From Acidobacteriota bacterium (lineage in GTDB: Bacteria > Acidobacteriota > Vicinamibacteria > Vicinamibacterales > 2-12-FULL-66-21), in the NCBI GenBank assembly GCA_003222675.1, contig QHWT01000054.1, forward strand, positions 1 to 56,936: DNA of 56,936 nt, written 5' to 3'. Of this stretch, positions 28,001 through 37,760 are shown in pieces. The position numbers and the translations under genes were made by a program. The notes beneath the pieces were generated by a model. That model saw only the letters and a program-made list of their open reading frames with translations, searched no databases and was not told where the DNA came from. Position 1 is the stretch's first letter; each line of letters starts with the position of its first letter.

Positions 28001-28081
28001 TCTGCCGAAAAATATTTGACGACTCGGCCCGGCGCCGCAAAGGACGACCGCACGATTCTCGCCGCGACACGACCGCGGTAA
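25067..28081 (+). CDS. Secreted FG-GAP/VCBS repeat protein
   Basis: A 1004-residue protein with a signal peptide ending STAAAQA. From ~35 to ~720 it is built of FG-GAP/VCBS repeats, each with the calcium-binding core D-x-[ND]-x-D-G-x-x-D (for example ADFNRDGWVDLA, GDLNGDGWLDVA, ADLTGDGLPDVA); about a dozen copies are visible. These fold as an integrin-like beta propeller, often used for adhesion or glycan binding. A short Ig-like segment (~725-810) follows, then a C-terminal module (~815-1004) containing GWGWQDDGWG and EDGVSIDQIVLS. That module closely resembles the C-terminus of the phospholipase-D-like protein at 21508. It is probably secreted or surface-bound. No catalytic domain is seen. 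Confidence 0.9.
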   Translation: MARLTTAIVFLIGSVGLASTAAAQALTFAKNDYASDVGARGIASADFNRDGWVDLAHANITRNSVTILLNRGGASLARAVEVPVGVGPFALTIGDFNRDGIPDLAVTNADGHTISILIGRGDGSFTRTDIATPLQNPRGITTADVNHDGRPDLIYTGYATGTVQVLLGNGAGGFTKGATYTASGTHPQGIATGDFNHDRFLDVAVAFDGGTGLRILYGTSAGSFTARTIAGHGNLNVLAVGDLNGDGWLDVAAVSTSRSDVAVYLGGASELRFTQSYDVGLSPRGIALGDVNDDGRLDVITANRSSSTVSVLLGDRAHPGTFLADEEIAASRGSRTVTLEDFDGDGRLDIAAGNESTAAVTVLSNVTLFQKAAFTFSALTLPSNTVLGVQDTGDSRFSPVHQIAVADFNRDGKLDFALPGGPTSSPSEVVIMMRDGPTMTLAGLTPLTRFLVDDFNGDGNADVLYYSTDPEATDHSTRFFTYLGDGRGHFTASPTTVESQSLAWCAAGDLNRDGRPDLVCDNLILLGNGNGTFRDGAAYAAEGEGTAFPGPLVADINRDGKLDVVGGAGIYHGDGSGGLALADSFDGQDIGNGVVAVADLNHDGYVDLVARDFPDRVSVIFGSADGFLQSVHYLVLEDYSLVVVADVNQDGHPDIVLNGSADPESAGTVMVLFGNIDGTFNPFTFALSPGRVIVADLTGDGLPDVAAYDMHAVHVLVNERSDTNHPPVVPDYSVTVGYPCVTLDAKASDPDQHALTVEWFDSSGASIGTAFGGITGLGVCVDHAGTYKYRRTATDGRGGTASGTVTFTYQVTLKEIVLYAAAGNVQTAGNWSRVADPTAAGGFSAHDHNLGAPKVAQPSEAPANTVTIPFLADPNLTYKLWVRLKADDNFWANDSVWMQFSGALTVPSQDNVYRPGTTSGLSVSLEECRDCGVSGWGWQDDGWGVVNKNGVLLRFEPGPQVIVIQTREDGVSIDQIVLSAEKYLTTRPGAAKDDRTILAATRPR

Positions 28082-28193
28082 AACCACAAAGGCGATCAGC
28101 GCCTCCCAGGCGCCTTGAAGAACGACACGGCTATTCTTCCAGCTCGTTGAGCGTGCGGGCACACGTGACTCCCATCGCGAAAGAAAAGGGGAC

Positions 28194-28586
28194 TTACGGT
28201 TTTTTCGTGAGTTTGAACTCGCCGGTCCTTTCACCGGTGAACCGGCCGGTGGCCGTGCCTTTGATGATCGTACCCTCGAGAATAAGAAGGACCGCACTCT
28301 CGCCTTGTTTTCCCAGTTCGAGTCTCAGCGCTCCTGTCTTCGGATCGAAGGTGCCTGCCTTCACCTCGCCGGGGCTCGGAAAACCGGAGAACGTGCCTGA
28401 GACTTCTCTCTTGCGGTCGAACTTCAGCTCCATTGTGATCGAGATGGGATCGGATCCGTTCTCCGGAACCAATTCTCCAGTCCATGTCCCGGTCAGCGGA
28501 TCCCGCGTTGCGCCGCGCGACTGCGCGAACATCGATATAGCGGACAAGAGCACGCAGCAAGCCGTGATGAAAACTCTGCGCGTCAT
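28194..28586 (-). CDS. Small secreted beta-rich protein
   Basis: A 130-residue protein with a signal peptide (hydrophobic segment ending ISMFAQ). The mature part is all beta-like: LTGTWTGELVPENG, SITMELKF, SGTFSGFPSPG, LRLELGKQG and GTATGRFTGERTGEFKL, reminiscent of lipocalin- or calycin-like repeats of acidobacterial exported proteins. No catalytic motif is present. It starts 40 bp after the end of an ADOP permease gene in the same direction, so it could be the last gene of that operon. Confidence 0.75.
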   Translation of the reverse strand: MTRRVFITACCVLLSAISMFAQSRGATRDPLTGTWTGELVPENGSDPISITMELKFDRKREVSGTFSGFPSPGEVKAGTFDPKTGALRLELGKQGESAVLLILEGTIIKGTATGRFTGERTGEFKLTKKP

Positions 28587-28626
28587 CGTATGGTCTCCTC
28601 TCCGAGCTCAGTTCGCCGAAAGCCGC

Positions 28627-31107
28627 TCATTCGTAACGAAGCGCGATGACAGGATCAACTCGTGTCGCCCGTAAGGCGGGAAGCGCGGCCGCGAGCAACG
28701 CCGCCAGCAGCAGTGACCCCACAGGCAGCGCGAGGCTCCAGAAATCCAGCGGCGTGACCTCGAACAGCAAGGCCTCCACGAACCGCGACAGGTACAGGCC
28801 GCCCGCCAGGCCGCAGACGGCGCCGACGAGCGCGGACCGGCCGACATCCCCGACTACGGTCCCTGCGATGCGAAGCTGGCGCGCACCGAGGGCGACGCGA
28901 ATGCCGATCTCGCGCGTCCGCTCGACGACCGAGTGGCTCAACACTCCATACAATCCGAGCGCCGCCAGCACCAGCCCAACCACCGCGAAGAATCCCGACA
29001 GCCGCGCGAGCAGCCGCTCGCGCAGGAGCGTCTCATCGACGGCCGCCGACTGGGGCCCGACGGAGGTGACGCGGAACAACGGATTCGCTGCGTGGATCTC
29101 CGCGCGCAGCCTGGATGCGACCGCCATGGGATCGCCCGCCACGCGCACGTGAATTGTGCCCTTGGCTCGCAACGGAAGCAGGATGTAGAGAGTCGGCGCC
29201 GCGGGCTTGCGCAGGTCGTACCGCGCGTTCGCCACTACACCGACGACCTCGTGTTGAACGGCCGTGTCACCTTCGAAGAAACGTCCTTCGAACGTCCGGC
29301 CGACAGCCGCCTGGCGACCGAAATAGCGTGTGGCAAAGGCTTCATTGACGATGATGACCGGGGAACTTGCCGGGTCGAGATCCCGGCGCGCGAACGTGCG
29401 CCCGGCCAGCAGTGGAATCTTCATCGTTTCAAAGAATCCTGGCGTCACCGGCGACATGGTCGCTTCGATCGTTTCGTGCTCGGCTCCCGGCACACGAACG
29501 TAATGCGTCCATGCGCGGCCAAGCACATTGAACTCGGCCGCGCTGACGGCTTGAACGCCGGGGACGCTGCGAAGCCCGTCGAGCACCTCGAGCAGCGCCG
29601 CGCGCTGCTTCGTCGCGTCCACCTGTCGGACGGCTTCGAGGGACAACAACAGCACGTCGGACGTGGCGAAGCCGGGGTTCACACCCGACAGCCTGGCAAA
29701 CGAGAGGACGAGCAGGCCACCGACGAACAACACGATCAGACCGAACGCGACCTGCACCACAACGAACGGACGCATCGCGGCGCCGCGGCGGGAACGCGCT
29801 CCGCGGGTCTTGAGCGCCGTCATTGGCGCGACGCCCGATGCGCGCAAGGCCGGCGCAAGACCGAACAGGGCGGTCGTCAACACAGCCAGACTGCCTGCGA
29901 ACGCCGCGAGCCGCCAGTTGAGGTGAAGATCGAGATGCACAGGATCACTGGCCGACGCGAGCATGCCAACCACCCACGGTGCGGCGATTCCGGCAAAGAG
30001 GAGACCGAGCACGCACGCGCCGCCGGCCACAAGCGCGCTTTCGACGAGCACCTGCTGGATCAACCGGCCACGGCTGGCGCCGATCGATAGGCGGAGCGCC
30101 ATCTCGCGATCGCGAGCCGCGGTGCGGGCGAGGAACAGATTCGCGACGTTCGAGCCGGCGATGAGCAGGACCAGCGCCGCGATCGAAGCCAGGATCCACA
30201 ACGAGCGCTCGAACTCACGGCGCAGCGGCGACGGACCATTGGCCGCCGATCGCACGTACAGCGGCGCCTCGAGGAACCGCCTGACACTCTCGGGAGCCTG
30301 ATTTCCGCCGAGCCTGTGCGCGTTCTCGCGGCGGAAGCCGGTGAACGCCGCCTGCGCCACGCTCCGCGCCTGCTCGAGTTTCACATTTTCCTTCAGGCGT
30401 CCGAGCACGCGGAACCAATTGAACTCGGCGTTGCCAAACGCCCGCGGGTTATACATCGCGTACGGCAGCCACAGATCCGTTGGACGGCCCGGCTCGATGC
30501 CCGTGAACCACGATCCTGCTACGCCCACGATCTGAAACTGACGATCCTCGAGCGCGAACCAGCGCCCGACGATTGCCGGATCGCCCCTGAAGCGCCGCAT
30601 CCAGAACGCGTGGCTCACGACCGCCACAGGATGGGCGCCAGGCCGGTCGTCGTCTTGCGCTGTGATCGCACGGCCGGCGGCCGATGTGACGCCAAGCTTC
30701 TCGAACGCGTCGCCCGAGACGAACTGCGTGCGCACTTGTTCCTTCTCGCCGCCGGCGCCGTCAAACCTTGCGGGCCGGCTCACCTGGGTGCTCATCGCGA
30801 AGAGGTCGAGGTATCCGCGGGAAGCGTCTCGAAGACGCACGAACAGCGGATCGTTGAATGTGTCAGACTCCGGCCGTTCGGGAGTGTAAGTGGCAAACGC
30901 GAGGTAAATCAGTTGCTCCGGCTGACGGACGGGCAGCGGCCTGAGAATCAACGCGTCAACCAGCGAGAAGGCCGCCCCGCACGCACCCAGCGCCAGCGCC
31001 AGCGACACAAGGGCCGCTGCAGTCACGACAGCGTTCCTGCGAAGCGAGCGCATGCCCGTGCGGACGTCGCGAATCATCGACTCGAGCCACGCGGCGATCC
31101 GGCCCAT
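28627..31107 (-). CDS. ADOP-type (MacB/FtsX-like) permease
   Basis: An 826-residue permease with AAAAGGAT just before its ATG. It has the duplicated FtsX layout of 'acidobacterial duplicated orphan permeases': TM1 at ~25-50 (LVSLALALGACGAAFSLVDA), a periplasmic MacB-like domain to ~290, TM2-4 with AGSNVANLFLARTAARDREM and RLSIGASRGRLIQQ, then a second periplasmic domain and final TMs with LYGVLSHSVVERTREIGIRV and RVDPVIALRYE at the end. MacB-type permeases normally need an ATPase, but none is encoded here. It lies 50 bp downstream of another ADOP permease and likely shares its message. The transported substrate or mechanical role is unknown. Confidence 0.9.
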   Translation of the reverse strand: MGRIAAWLESMIRDVRTGMRSLRRNAVVTAAALVSLALALGACGAAFSLVDALILRPLPVRQPEQLIYLAFATYTPERPESDTFNDPLFVRLRDASRGYLDLFAMSTQVSRPARFDGAGGEKEQVRTQFVSGDAFEKLGVTSAAGRAITAQDDDRPGAHPVAVVSHAFWMRRFRGDPAIVGRWFALEDRQFQIVGVAGSWFTGIEPGRPTDLWLPYAMYNPRAFGNAEFNWFRVLGRLKENVKLEQARSVAQAAFTGFRRENAHRLGGNQAPESVRRFLEAPLYVRSAANGPSPLRREFERSLWILASIAALVLLIAGSNVANLFLARTAARDREMALRLSIGASRGRLIQQVLVESALVAGGACVLGLLFAGIAAPWVVGMLASASDPVHLDLHLNWRLAAFAGSLAVLTTALFGLAPALRASGVAPMTALKTRGARSRRGAAMRPFVVVQVAFGLIVLFVGGLLVLSFARLSGVNPGFATSDVLLLSLEAVRQVDATKQRAALLEVLDGLRSVPGVQAVSAAEFNVLGRAWTHYVRVPGAEHETIEATMSPVTPGFFETMKIPLLAGRTFARRDLDPASSPVIIVNEAFATRYFGRQAAVGRTFEGRFFEGDTAVQHEVVGVVANARYDLRKPAAPTLYILLPLRAKGTIHVRVAGDPMAVASRLRAEIHAANPLFRVTSVGPQSAAVDETLLRERLLARLSGFFAVVGLVLAALGLYGVLSHSVVERTREIGIRVALGARQLRIAGTVVGDVGRSALVGAVCGLAGGLYLSRFVEALLFEVTPLDFWSLALPVGSLLLAALLAAALPALRATRVDPVIALRYE

Positions 31108-31157
31108 ATCCTTTTATTACGTGCCGGTCGTCATTTGGTTAACGAACCGGCTGAGAT

Positions 31158-33623
31158 CTACTCCGATCTGAGCGCCTGGATGGGATCCATCAAGGTTGCG
31201 CGCAGCGCAGGCACGTAGCTGGCGAGCACGGTCGCGGCCATCAGCGTCAGCGATACCATCGCGTACGTCAGCGGATCGACGGGGCTGACCTCGAACAGCA
31301 GCGAGGACATCAACCGCATGATCCCGAACGCAGCCGTCAGGCCGATCGCCACTCCGATGACGGCCAGCCTCAAGCCGTGCGACACGAACATGCGTGTGAC
31401 GGCCTGTGCCTGCGCGCCGAGCGCGATCCGGATGCCGATCTCGCGCGCTCGTTGGGAGACCGAGTACGAAATCACGCCGTAGATCCCAGCCACGCCGAGC
31501 AGCAGCGCCATCCCGCCGGCGATCCCGAGCATCACGAGCGTAAACGACGTCCGCGCCAGCGAGGCATCGTAGATGTCCTGCAATGTTCGGACGCTGGCCA
31601 GCGGGAGATTCGGGTTGATCGACCACACTGCCTGGCCCAGCTCGTTCACGAGCCCGCTGGATCCGGTCCGGCTGCTGCGAATCACGTACGAGACGCCACG
31701 CTGCACAAAGTTTCGGTCGTCCGGTTTAGTCCCGAAGAAATCCACCATCATCAGCGGCCAGTACGCGACCGTCGGCGCCTTCTGATTCAAGCCATCGTCC
31801 CGCATGTCGCTGAGAACGCCGACCACTTCGCGCCAGACGCCATTGGGGTACGGACGCACGCGTTTGCCGATGGCGGCTGCCGGCTCGCCCCATAACTCGC
31901 GCGCCAGGTTTTCCGACACCATCGCCACCGGCCTCAGCTCGTACGCATCTGCCCAGGTGAAATCGCGGCCAGCGATCAGCGACCCACCCATCGTCTTCAT
32001 GTAGCCGGGCGAGACGACCTTGAACAGACGCAGCGGCGGTACTTGGGATTCCGAATAGGTACGATCCTGAGCGAAGAGCGGATCGTGCCAGGCGTCTCCG
32101 GACATCGTGACTGTCGACGTGAGCGCAACCGACGCCACGCCGGGCACCGCGGCAATCTTCTCCATGATCGCCTGGTGCATTCGGGCGACCGCCGCTTCCT
32201 CCTTGACCTGCGAATCTGGAATCGACAGCCGCAACGTCTGGACTTCGTTGGGCCGCACGAATCCGGGATGCACATGGGTCAACGCTTGAAACGTTCGAAT
32301 CATCAATCCCGAGCTGACGAGGAGCACGAGCGCCAGCGCGACCTGGACGATCACGAGGATGTTGCGCGCGCGATGCCGTTCCTTGCTCGCGCTCGCGGTC
32401 CGCCCGCCGGCGCGCAGCGTCGTGCCAATCTGCGTGCCCGCGTACTTGAATACCGGGACCGCGCCGAAGAGGAGACCAGCGATCACGGACAGGACAAGCG
32501 TGAAGAGCAACACGGGGACATCCACCGTGATGTCTTCGAGCCGCGGCAGGTTCCCCGGAGCAAGCGCAACCAGCAGCCGCAACGCGCCAAACGCAAGGCC
32601 GAGGCCGACGAAGCCGCCCATGATGCCGAGCGCCACGCTTTCGAGCAGCAGCTCGCGAGCAATTCGTGTCGAGCCGGCGCCCAGCGCGGCACGAATCGCG
32701 AGCTCCTGCTGCCGTGACTCGGCTCTGACGAGGAGCAAGTTCGCGACGTTCGCGCACGCAATGAGAAGCACCATCCCGATGGTTGCCATCAGCACCCACA
32801 AGACCCGTTGCACGTCGCCGACAAGATCGTCCTTCAGCGAGCGAACGATCGGGGCGAGGCGCACTTCTTCGAACATCTTGACGCTGCCGCCCGGAAACGG
32901 CGGGAAGCGGGTGAGTGAGATGGGGATCAAGCGCGCGACGTCGGCGCTCGCCTGGTCGATCGTGGTGCCCGGTTTGAGCCGTGCGACGGCATTGAAGCTG
33001 AACTGTCCGAGAAACACCTTGCTGCGATCGAACCGGTACGGCACGACGAGCGATACTTTGCGGTCAAGGAATCGGAACGCATCGGGGAGCACGCCGATGA
33101 TTTCGCGCGGGCGGCTGTCGAGCATTAGCGTGCGCCCAATCGCGGATCTGTCAGCACCGAATTTCGATCGCCAGTAGCCCGACGTCAACACGACAGTCTC
33201 CGGACTTCCGGGCGCGTCGTCTGTCCGCGAGAACACGCGGCCGAGCAGGGGCTGCACGCCGAGCATCGGCAGCACGCCCTCGGTGGCGAACAGCGTCTGC
33301 ACTTCCTCGGGCTGCGCGAGTCCGGTGACGCTCACGGTACCGGTGTTCCAGAGCCCGACGTCCTGGAACACCCGGCCTTCCTCGCGATAGGTGAAGTACT
33401 GAAACGGCGCGGCCCCCGCGTGTGCCAGGCTGACGCCGGGCGCGGCGTGATCGAGCGCCACGAGCGCGCCGGATCGCGGATAGGGCAGTGGCTTCAACAG
33501 CACGCCTTCGATGACGCTGAAGATGGCCGTATTCGCGCCGATGCCGATTGCGAGCGTCAGCACCGCCACGCCGGTGAAGAGCGGCATCCTCGCGAGGCTC
33601 CGCAGGACCTGGTGCAATCGCAT
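31158..33623 (-). CDS. ADOP-type (MacB/FtsX-like) permease
   Basis: An 821-residue permease. I start it at ATG 33623 (MRLHQVLRSLARMPLF); a TTG at 33644 would add seven residues. It has TM1 with LTLAIGIGANTAIFSVIEGV, a periplasmic domain, the central TM block with ACANVANLLLVRAESRQQEL and IRAALGAGSTRIARELLLES, a second periplasmic domain, and the C-terminal TMs with IYGVISYSVSQRAREIGIRI and ending DPIQALRSE. The N-terminal prefix found in PadR-linked family members is absent. It is the promoter-proximal gene of a minus-strand operon with 28627-31107 and 28194-28586. It is a different paralogue, not a recent duplicate, of the neighbouring permease. Confidence 0.9.
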   Translation of the reverse strand: MRLHQVLRSLARMPLFTGVAVLTLAIGIGANTAIFSVIEGVLLKPLPYPRSGALVALDHAAPGVSLAHAGAAPFQYFTYREEGRVFQDVGLWNTGTVSVTGLAQPEEVQTLFATEGVLPMLGVQPLLGRVFSRTDDAPGSPETVVLTSGYWRSKFGADRSAIGRTLMLDSRPREIIGVLPDAFRFLDRKVSLVVPYRFDRSKVFLGQFSFNAVARLKPGTTIDQASADVARLIPISLTRFPPFPGGSVKMFEEVRLAPIVRSLKDDLVGDVQRVLWVLMATIGMVLLIACANVANLLLVRAESRQQELAIRAALGAGSTRIARELLLESVALGIMGGFVGLGLAFGALRLLVALAPGNLPRLEDITVDVPVLLFTLVLSVIAGLLFGAVPVFKYAGTQIGTTLRAGGRTASASKERHRARNILVIVQVALALVLLVSSGLMIRTFQALTHVHPGFVRPNEVQTLRLSIPDSQVKEEAAVARMHQAIMEKIAAVPGVASVALTSTVTMSGDAWHDPLFAQDRTYSESQVPPLRLFKVVSPGYMKTMGGSLIAGRDFTWADAYELRPVAMVSENLARELWGEPAAAIGKRVRPYPNGVWREVVGVLSDMRDDGLNQKAPTVAYWPLMMVDFFGTKPDDRNFVQRGVSYVIRSSRTGSSGLVNELGQAVWSINPNLPLASVRTLQDIYDASLARTSFTLVMLGIAGGMALLLGVAGIYGVISYSVSQRAREIGIRIALGAQAQAVTRMFVSHGLRLAVIGVAIGLTAAFGIMRLMSSLLFEVSPVDPLTYAMVSLTLMAATVLASYVPALRATLMDPIQALRSE

Positions 33624-33983
33624 GGCGATACATACGGCCCTCAATGATGAAGGTTTCAGGAGGGTTCTTGCCCGGCATCGGGCCTGTCGCGAGTCAGTCT
33701 GGCGCGGGTTTTATGTCGAATTACGTCGCAGCCGTTCGCAGTCTGCAGGTCGGATCTCGCACGCGCACATACAGTAGAGCTCCGATTTGGGTTGACACTG
33801 GTGCCGGGTACAGTTCATTCTCTCGTCGACCCAACACACACTTGGGAAACACGGCACGGACGGCCCGCGCGCGCGTGTGTGGTGTGCTCGCCTTTGCCTA
33901 TTGGGTCGTTCGCATTCGCGTCAGTGTTCCTGGGTTCCGAAGGTCCGCTCCCCGCCGGCGAGGAAACCCGGGGGGAGGACCCG
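33624..33983. other. 360-bp divergent intergenic region
   Basis: This lies between the ADOP operon (minus) and the broken TonB receptor (plus). TTGACA occurs at 33792, but no -10 box stands at a suitable distance. GGGAGGAC at ~33974-33981 is the receptor's ribosome-binding site. No protein-like frame is seen. Confidence 0.4.
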
Positions 33984-36900
33984 ATGTCTGTAGCTCAGCG
34001 TTTCTGTGTATTCGTCTGTCTCCTTACATTCACGTCGCTGGCAAGCCTTTCCGCTCAAACCACCTCCGCTACGATTACCGGTACGGTCCGCGATCCATCC
34101 GGCGCCGCGGTGCCCGATGCGAAGATCACGGCAACCAACGCGGAGACTCTCGTCGTCACCACGACCAGGTCGAACAAGGAGGGGGTCTACACCGTGGCCC
34201 AGCTCCGTGAAGGCCCCTACCTGGTGACCGTTCAGGCGACGGGCTTCAGCGAGGCGATTGCGACCGACGTCATCCTGGTCGCGCGCGACATCCGGCGTCT
34301 GGATATCGCGCTGCAGGTGGGACCGATCGAGGACCGAGTGGACGTCGTCGGCGGCGCGACCCTCATCGAAGCGGAAACGGCGCGCATCAACGATACGCGC
34401 ACGGCCGACCAGCTCAAGACGCTCCCGCTCAACGATCGCGGCGTCTATGCGTTCCTGCAAATGACGCCGATGATGTCGCCGCGCAACGGCAGCTATTCCT
34501 TTGCCGGCAGCCGCACCAATCAGTCACAGTTCACGATCGATGGCACGACCATGAGCGATGGCGTGACCGAGAACCCGATCGGCCCGCTGGCGAACTTCGT
34601 GGAGTCGTTCCAGGAAGTCAAGCTCGATCTGGCGAACAACAGCGCCGAGTTTCCGACGCTCGGGCAGGTGACGATCATCTCGAAATCCGGCACGAACGCG
34701 TTCAACGGCTCGGTCTTCGATTACTACCAGAGCCCGGTGATGCGCTCGCGGGACTTTTTTGCGACCGCGCGCCGAGCGGGCATCCAGCACAACATCGGCC
34801 TTTCGGCTGGCGGGCCGGTTGAAGTCCCTGGCCTGTACAACGGCCGGAACCGCACGTTCTGGTTTGGATCGGGCGAGACGTTCACCGGCAGCGCGGCATC
34901 AGCGGCGCTGAACCCGACGGTGCCCCTCGAGGCGTGGCGCCGCGGCGATTTTTCTGCGCTTGGCATCCCGATCCGCAACCCGTTCACCGGGGAGATCTAC
35001 AACGACGGCAGGATTCCGGCCAGCGCGATCAACCCGGTATCGCTCCGGATTCAGGACAGGTTTTATCCGCTGCCCAACACCGGCAACACCACCGTGTTGC
35101 GTCCGAGCAACTACAACGAAACGGTCCCGCGCGACTTTTCGAAGCCGTACTACCTGACCGGCCGCATCGATCACAACATCACCGATCGAGACCGCGTGTA
35201 TGCACGGTTGACCATGCACCAGTCAACGAACCCGGTGTGGGAAGGCAACCTGCCTGCATTCGGCCAACGGAACCAGTTCCGGCAGAACAAGGCGTTGACG
35301 CTGTCGTACACGCGCATTCTCGGTCCCTCACTGGTGAACGAAGTGCGGTATGGGCACGCTTACAACAACAATCCAGTCGCCGGACCGCTCAACGGTCCTG
35401 AGGTCGTCAACGATCTCGGTCTGGAGGGGCTGGCGCCGAATCTTCCTGATATCGCCGGACTCTACAAGGTGAACTTCCCGGGGACCGGCCTCACCGGCTT
35501 GAACCAGATCAATTGGAGCAATCCCGGATTCCTGAACCGGGCTCACCAGGTTCAGGAGCAGCTCACCTACATGCGCGGCACGCACACGTTCAAAGGTGGG
35601 GCGGAGATTCGCAATACCAGCTACGACGAAGCGATCGCGAGCGGCAACCTGTTCGGCTTTGCCGACTTCACGAATCGATACACCGCTGTTCCGGGCGTTG
35701 CGCAAAGCGGCCACGCGTATGCGGACTTCCTCTTCGGCGTTCCGACGACCGCCGCGCGCGCGTTCCCGCCCATCACTGTCGAACGCCGTCGCTGGACGTA
35801 TGATTTCTTCGTCCAGGACGACTGGAAGGTCACGTCACGGCTCACGTTGAGAACGATCAGATGGCGATCTTCGATCCTGGTACCGGACAGATCGTCGTGC
35901 CAGATGGCGGCCTCGCGCGGGTCTCGTCGCTCATGCCGGTCGGCTACGTGAACGTCGTGACGGCGAGCAGCGTCGGGCTGCCGAGCAGGGCGCTGGTGCG
36001 AACCGATCGCAACAACATTGCGCCAAGGCTCGGCGCGGCGTTCAAGCCGTTCGGCAACGCCAACACCGTCATTCGCGGCGGCTACGGCATCTACTATGAC
36101 GTGATTCCACTCGATCCGCTGGCAGGCAGCGTTCCGTTTGTGATCAACGAGCTGCCGTTCACCAACACGCAGCCGGTTCCAGCCGTCGTCCTTCCGCAGG
36201 TGTTCCCGTCGGCCGGCGCCGCAGGGCCGTCAGCGGTCGGTCTGCCGCGGGCGATCAACACACGCCTGCAGATGCCGTACAGCCATCAATGGAACGTGAC
36301 GGTCGAGCACCAGCGGTGGAACACGGGCTTCCGTGCGTCTTACGTTGTGACGGCCGGCCGCCAGATGTGGTACTCGCGCGACATCAATGCGCCGGTGCCC
36401 GATGCGCGTCTCTACATCGACAAGCCGCGGCCATTCCCGAACTATCCGGCGATCCCGTTCGTCGACAACGGGGGCAGCCACGAATATCGCGGATTCACCC
36501 TCGAGGCGGAGCGGCGGATGAAGCACGGCCTCTTCGTGCAGGCGGCGTACACCACGGCACGCGATCGCGGAAACACCAACGAATGGTCGAACCAGATCGA
36601 GAATCCGTTCGATTTGGGCCGCGAGGTGGGTCGTGACATCAGCACGCCGCGGCAGCGTCTTACCACCGCCGTCATGTACGAGCTGCCGTTCGGTCACGAC
36701 AGGAAGTGGCTCAGTCGCGCACCGCGAGCGGTCGATCTCGCGCTGGGCGGCTGGCAGGTTTCGGCGGTCGGCTACCAGCAGACCGGCGTCTTCCTCACGC
36801 CGACAATTACCATTGCGGACCCGACCGGCACACAGTTCACCAGCGGCGCCAATCGGCCGCTCGTGGCGCTCCGTCCCGACCAATTGCGCAATCCTGCGCT

Positions 36901-37246
36901 TTCGAACCCGACGATAAACGGATGGTTCGATCCGTCGGCATTCGCCGCCCCGGCGCTCGGCAGCTTTGGCAGCGCGACGCGCGGGTCGATCGAAGGGCCG
37001 GGCTTGAACGTGTGGCACGCGGGCATCCACAAGATCTTCCGCGTCTCGGACTCGCCGAGCGCGCCGCTCTTCCGCGTCGAGTTGACGACCACGAATCTGT
37101 TCAACCAGGCGCAATGGGGCAATCCGAACGTGAATGTGACGCCAACCAACGTGGCGGCCGCAACGATCCGCTCGACCGGCGGTCCCACGAGCTGGCAGCA
37201 GGCGGGAGCCCGCACGATGCGCCTCGGCCTGCGCGTTGAGTGGTAG
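33984..37246 (+). pseudogene. Oar-like TonB-dependent receptor, broken by an internal deletion/frameshift
   Basis: The first frame starts at ATG 33984 with a signal peptide (ASLSAQ), then a carboxypeptidase-regulatory-like domain (SATITGTVRDPSGAAVPDAK), a plug (FTIDGTTMSDG, SFQEVKLDLANNSAEF) and half of the barrel, to FFVQDDWKVTSRLTL at ~35848. Sense continues in another frame with ENDQMAIFDPGTGQIVVPDG through to LFNQAQWGN and MRLGLRVEW, the barrel end. In homologues the strand with LGLRYE sits exactly between these pieces, so ~15-20 codons are missing (length 1 mod 3). The full protein would be about 1,100 residues. The gene sits alone between an ADOP operon and two terminators. It is either a recent pseudogene or an assembly error. 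Confidence 0.85.
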
Positions 37247-37260
37247 GAATTCCAGCGGTT

Positions 37261-37289
37261 CAGAGGGTTCACGTGCAGTGAACCCTCTG
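37261..37289 (+). terminator. Terminator hairpin 1 after the TonB receptor
   Basis: A perfect 12-bp inverted repeat (CAGAGGGTTCAC / GTGAACCCTCTG) with a 5-nt loop starts 14 bp after the receptor stop and is followed by ATTTCAGTTT. It is a weak T tract but a strong stem. Confidence 0.75.
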
Positions 37290-37330
37290 ATTTCAGTTTC
37301 GAGAGGCATTGCGCCTCGAACCATCGTTCA

Positions 37331-37354
37331 GGCCCGGACCTTCCGGGCCTTTTT
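37331..37354 (+). terminator. Rho-independent terminator 2
   Basis: An 8-bp GC stem (GGCCCGGA / TCCGGGCC) with a 3-nt loop is immediately followed by TTTTT on the plus strand. It backs up the hairpin 42 bp upstream and closes the receptor transcription unit. Confidence 0.85.
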
Positions 37355-37450
37355 GCCGTACGAGCAACGGCCGGACGACTCATCCGGCGGGTCCGTGGGC
37401 ATGAAGTACGTGGGCGTCTCCTCGATTCCGGCGGACGAACGACGGCGCGG

Positions 37451-37675
37451 CTAGCGCTTCTTTGGAGCGGCCGCCTTCCCTTTCTCGCGCTCGACGACTT
37501 CCTTCGCGCGCAACTTCGCGATGCCTTCGATCAACCTCACGGGCACGGGCTCGGAGAGCGGAAAGCGGATCGTGCCCTTACCGATCTCGTACGGTGCGAG
37601 CTCGTCCCTGAACGCGACGACGACGTGATCGCTGGACGGGTACAGGGAATAGTGCTGACTCCAGCCACCGAAAAG
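37451..37675 (-). pseudogene. 3' fragment of a DUF1801-family gene
   Basis: The minus strand encodes FGGWSQHYSLYPSS, VVVAFRDELAPYEIGKGTIRF and PLSEPVPVRLIEGIAKLRA, followed by a Lys-rich tail and stop: the C-terminal half of a DUF1801 (YdhG-like) protein. The N-terminal half of the domain is missing. Upstream the frame remains open but enters the repeats and promoter of the padR gene and loses all similarity. No start codon with a ribosome-binding site is present near the domain edge. I read it as a 5'-truncated remnant. Confidence 0.65.
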
Positions 37676-37760
37676 GCTCCGCACGAATTGTCGTTGCAGC
37701 CGCCGCTCTGACCGAGTCGTCCCTCGAGGCTTCGCTGGACACGCAGGGTAGGTTGCAGGC

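Noticed and set aside
28933-30090. 385-codon plus-strand open frame
   Set aside because: Antisense to an intact ADOP permease, with Arg/Gln/His-rich composition typical of shadow frames.
33792-33797. TTGACA as a -35 promoter box for the TonB receptor
   Set aside because: No -10-like hexamer at 16-18 bp, and sigma-70 boxes in GC-rich genomes are too degenerate to accept a half site.
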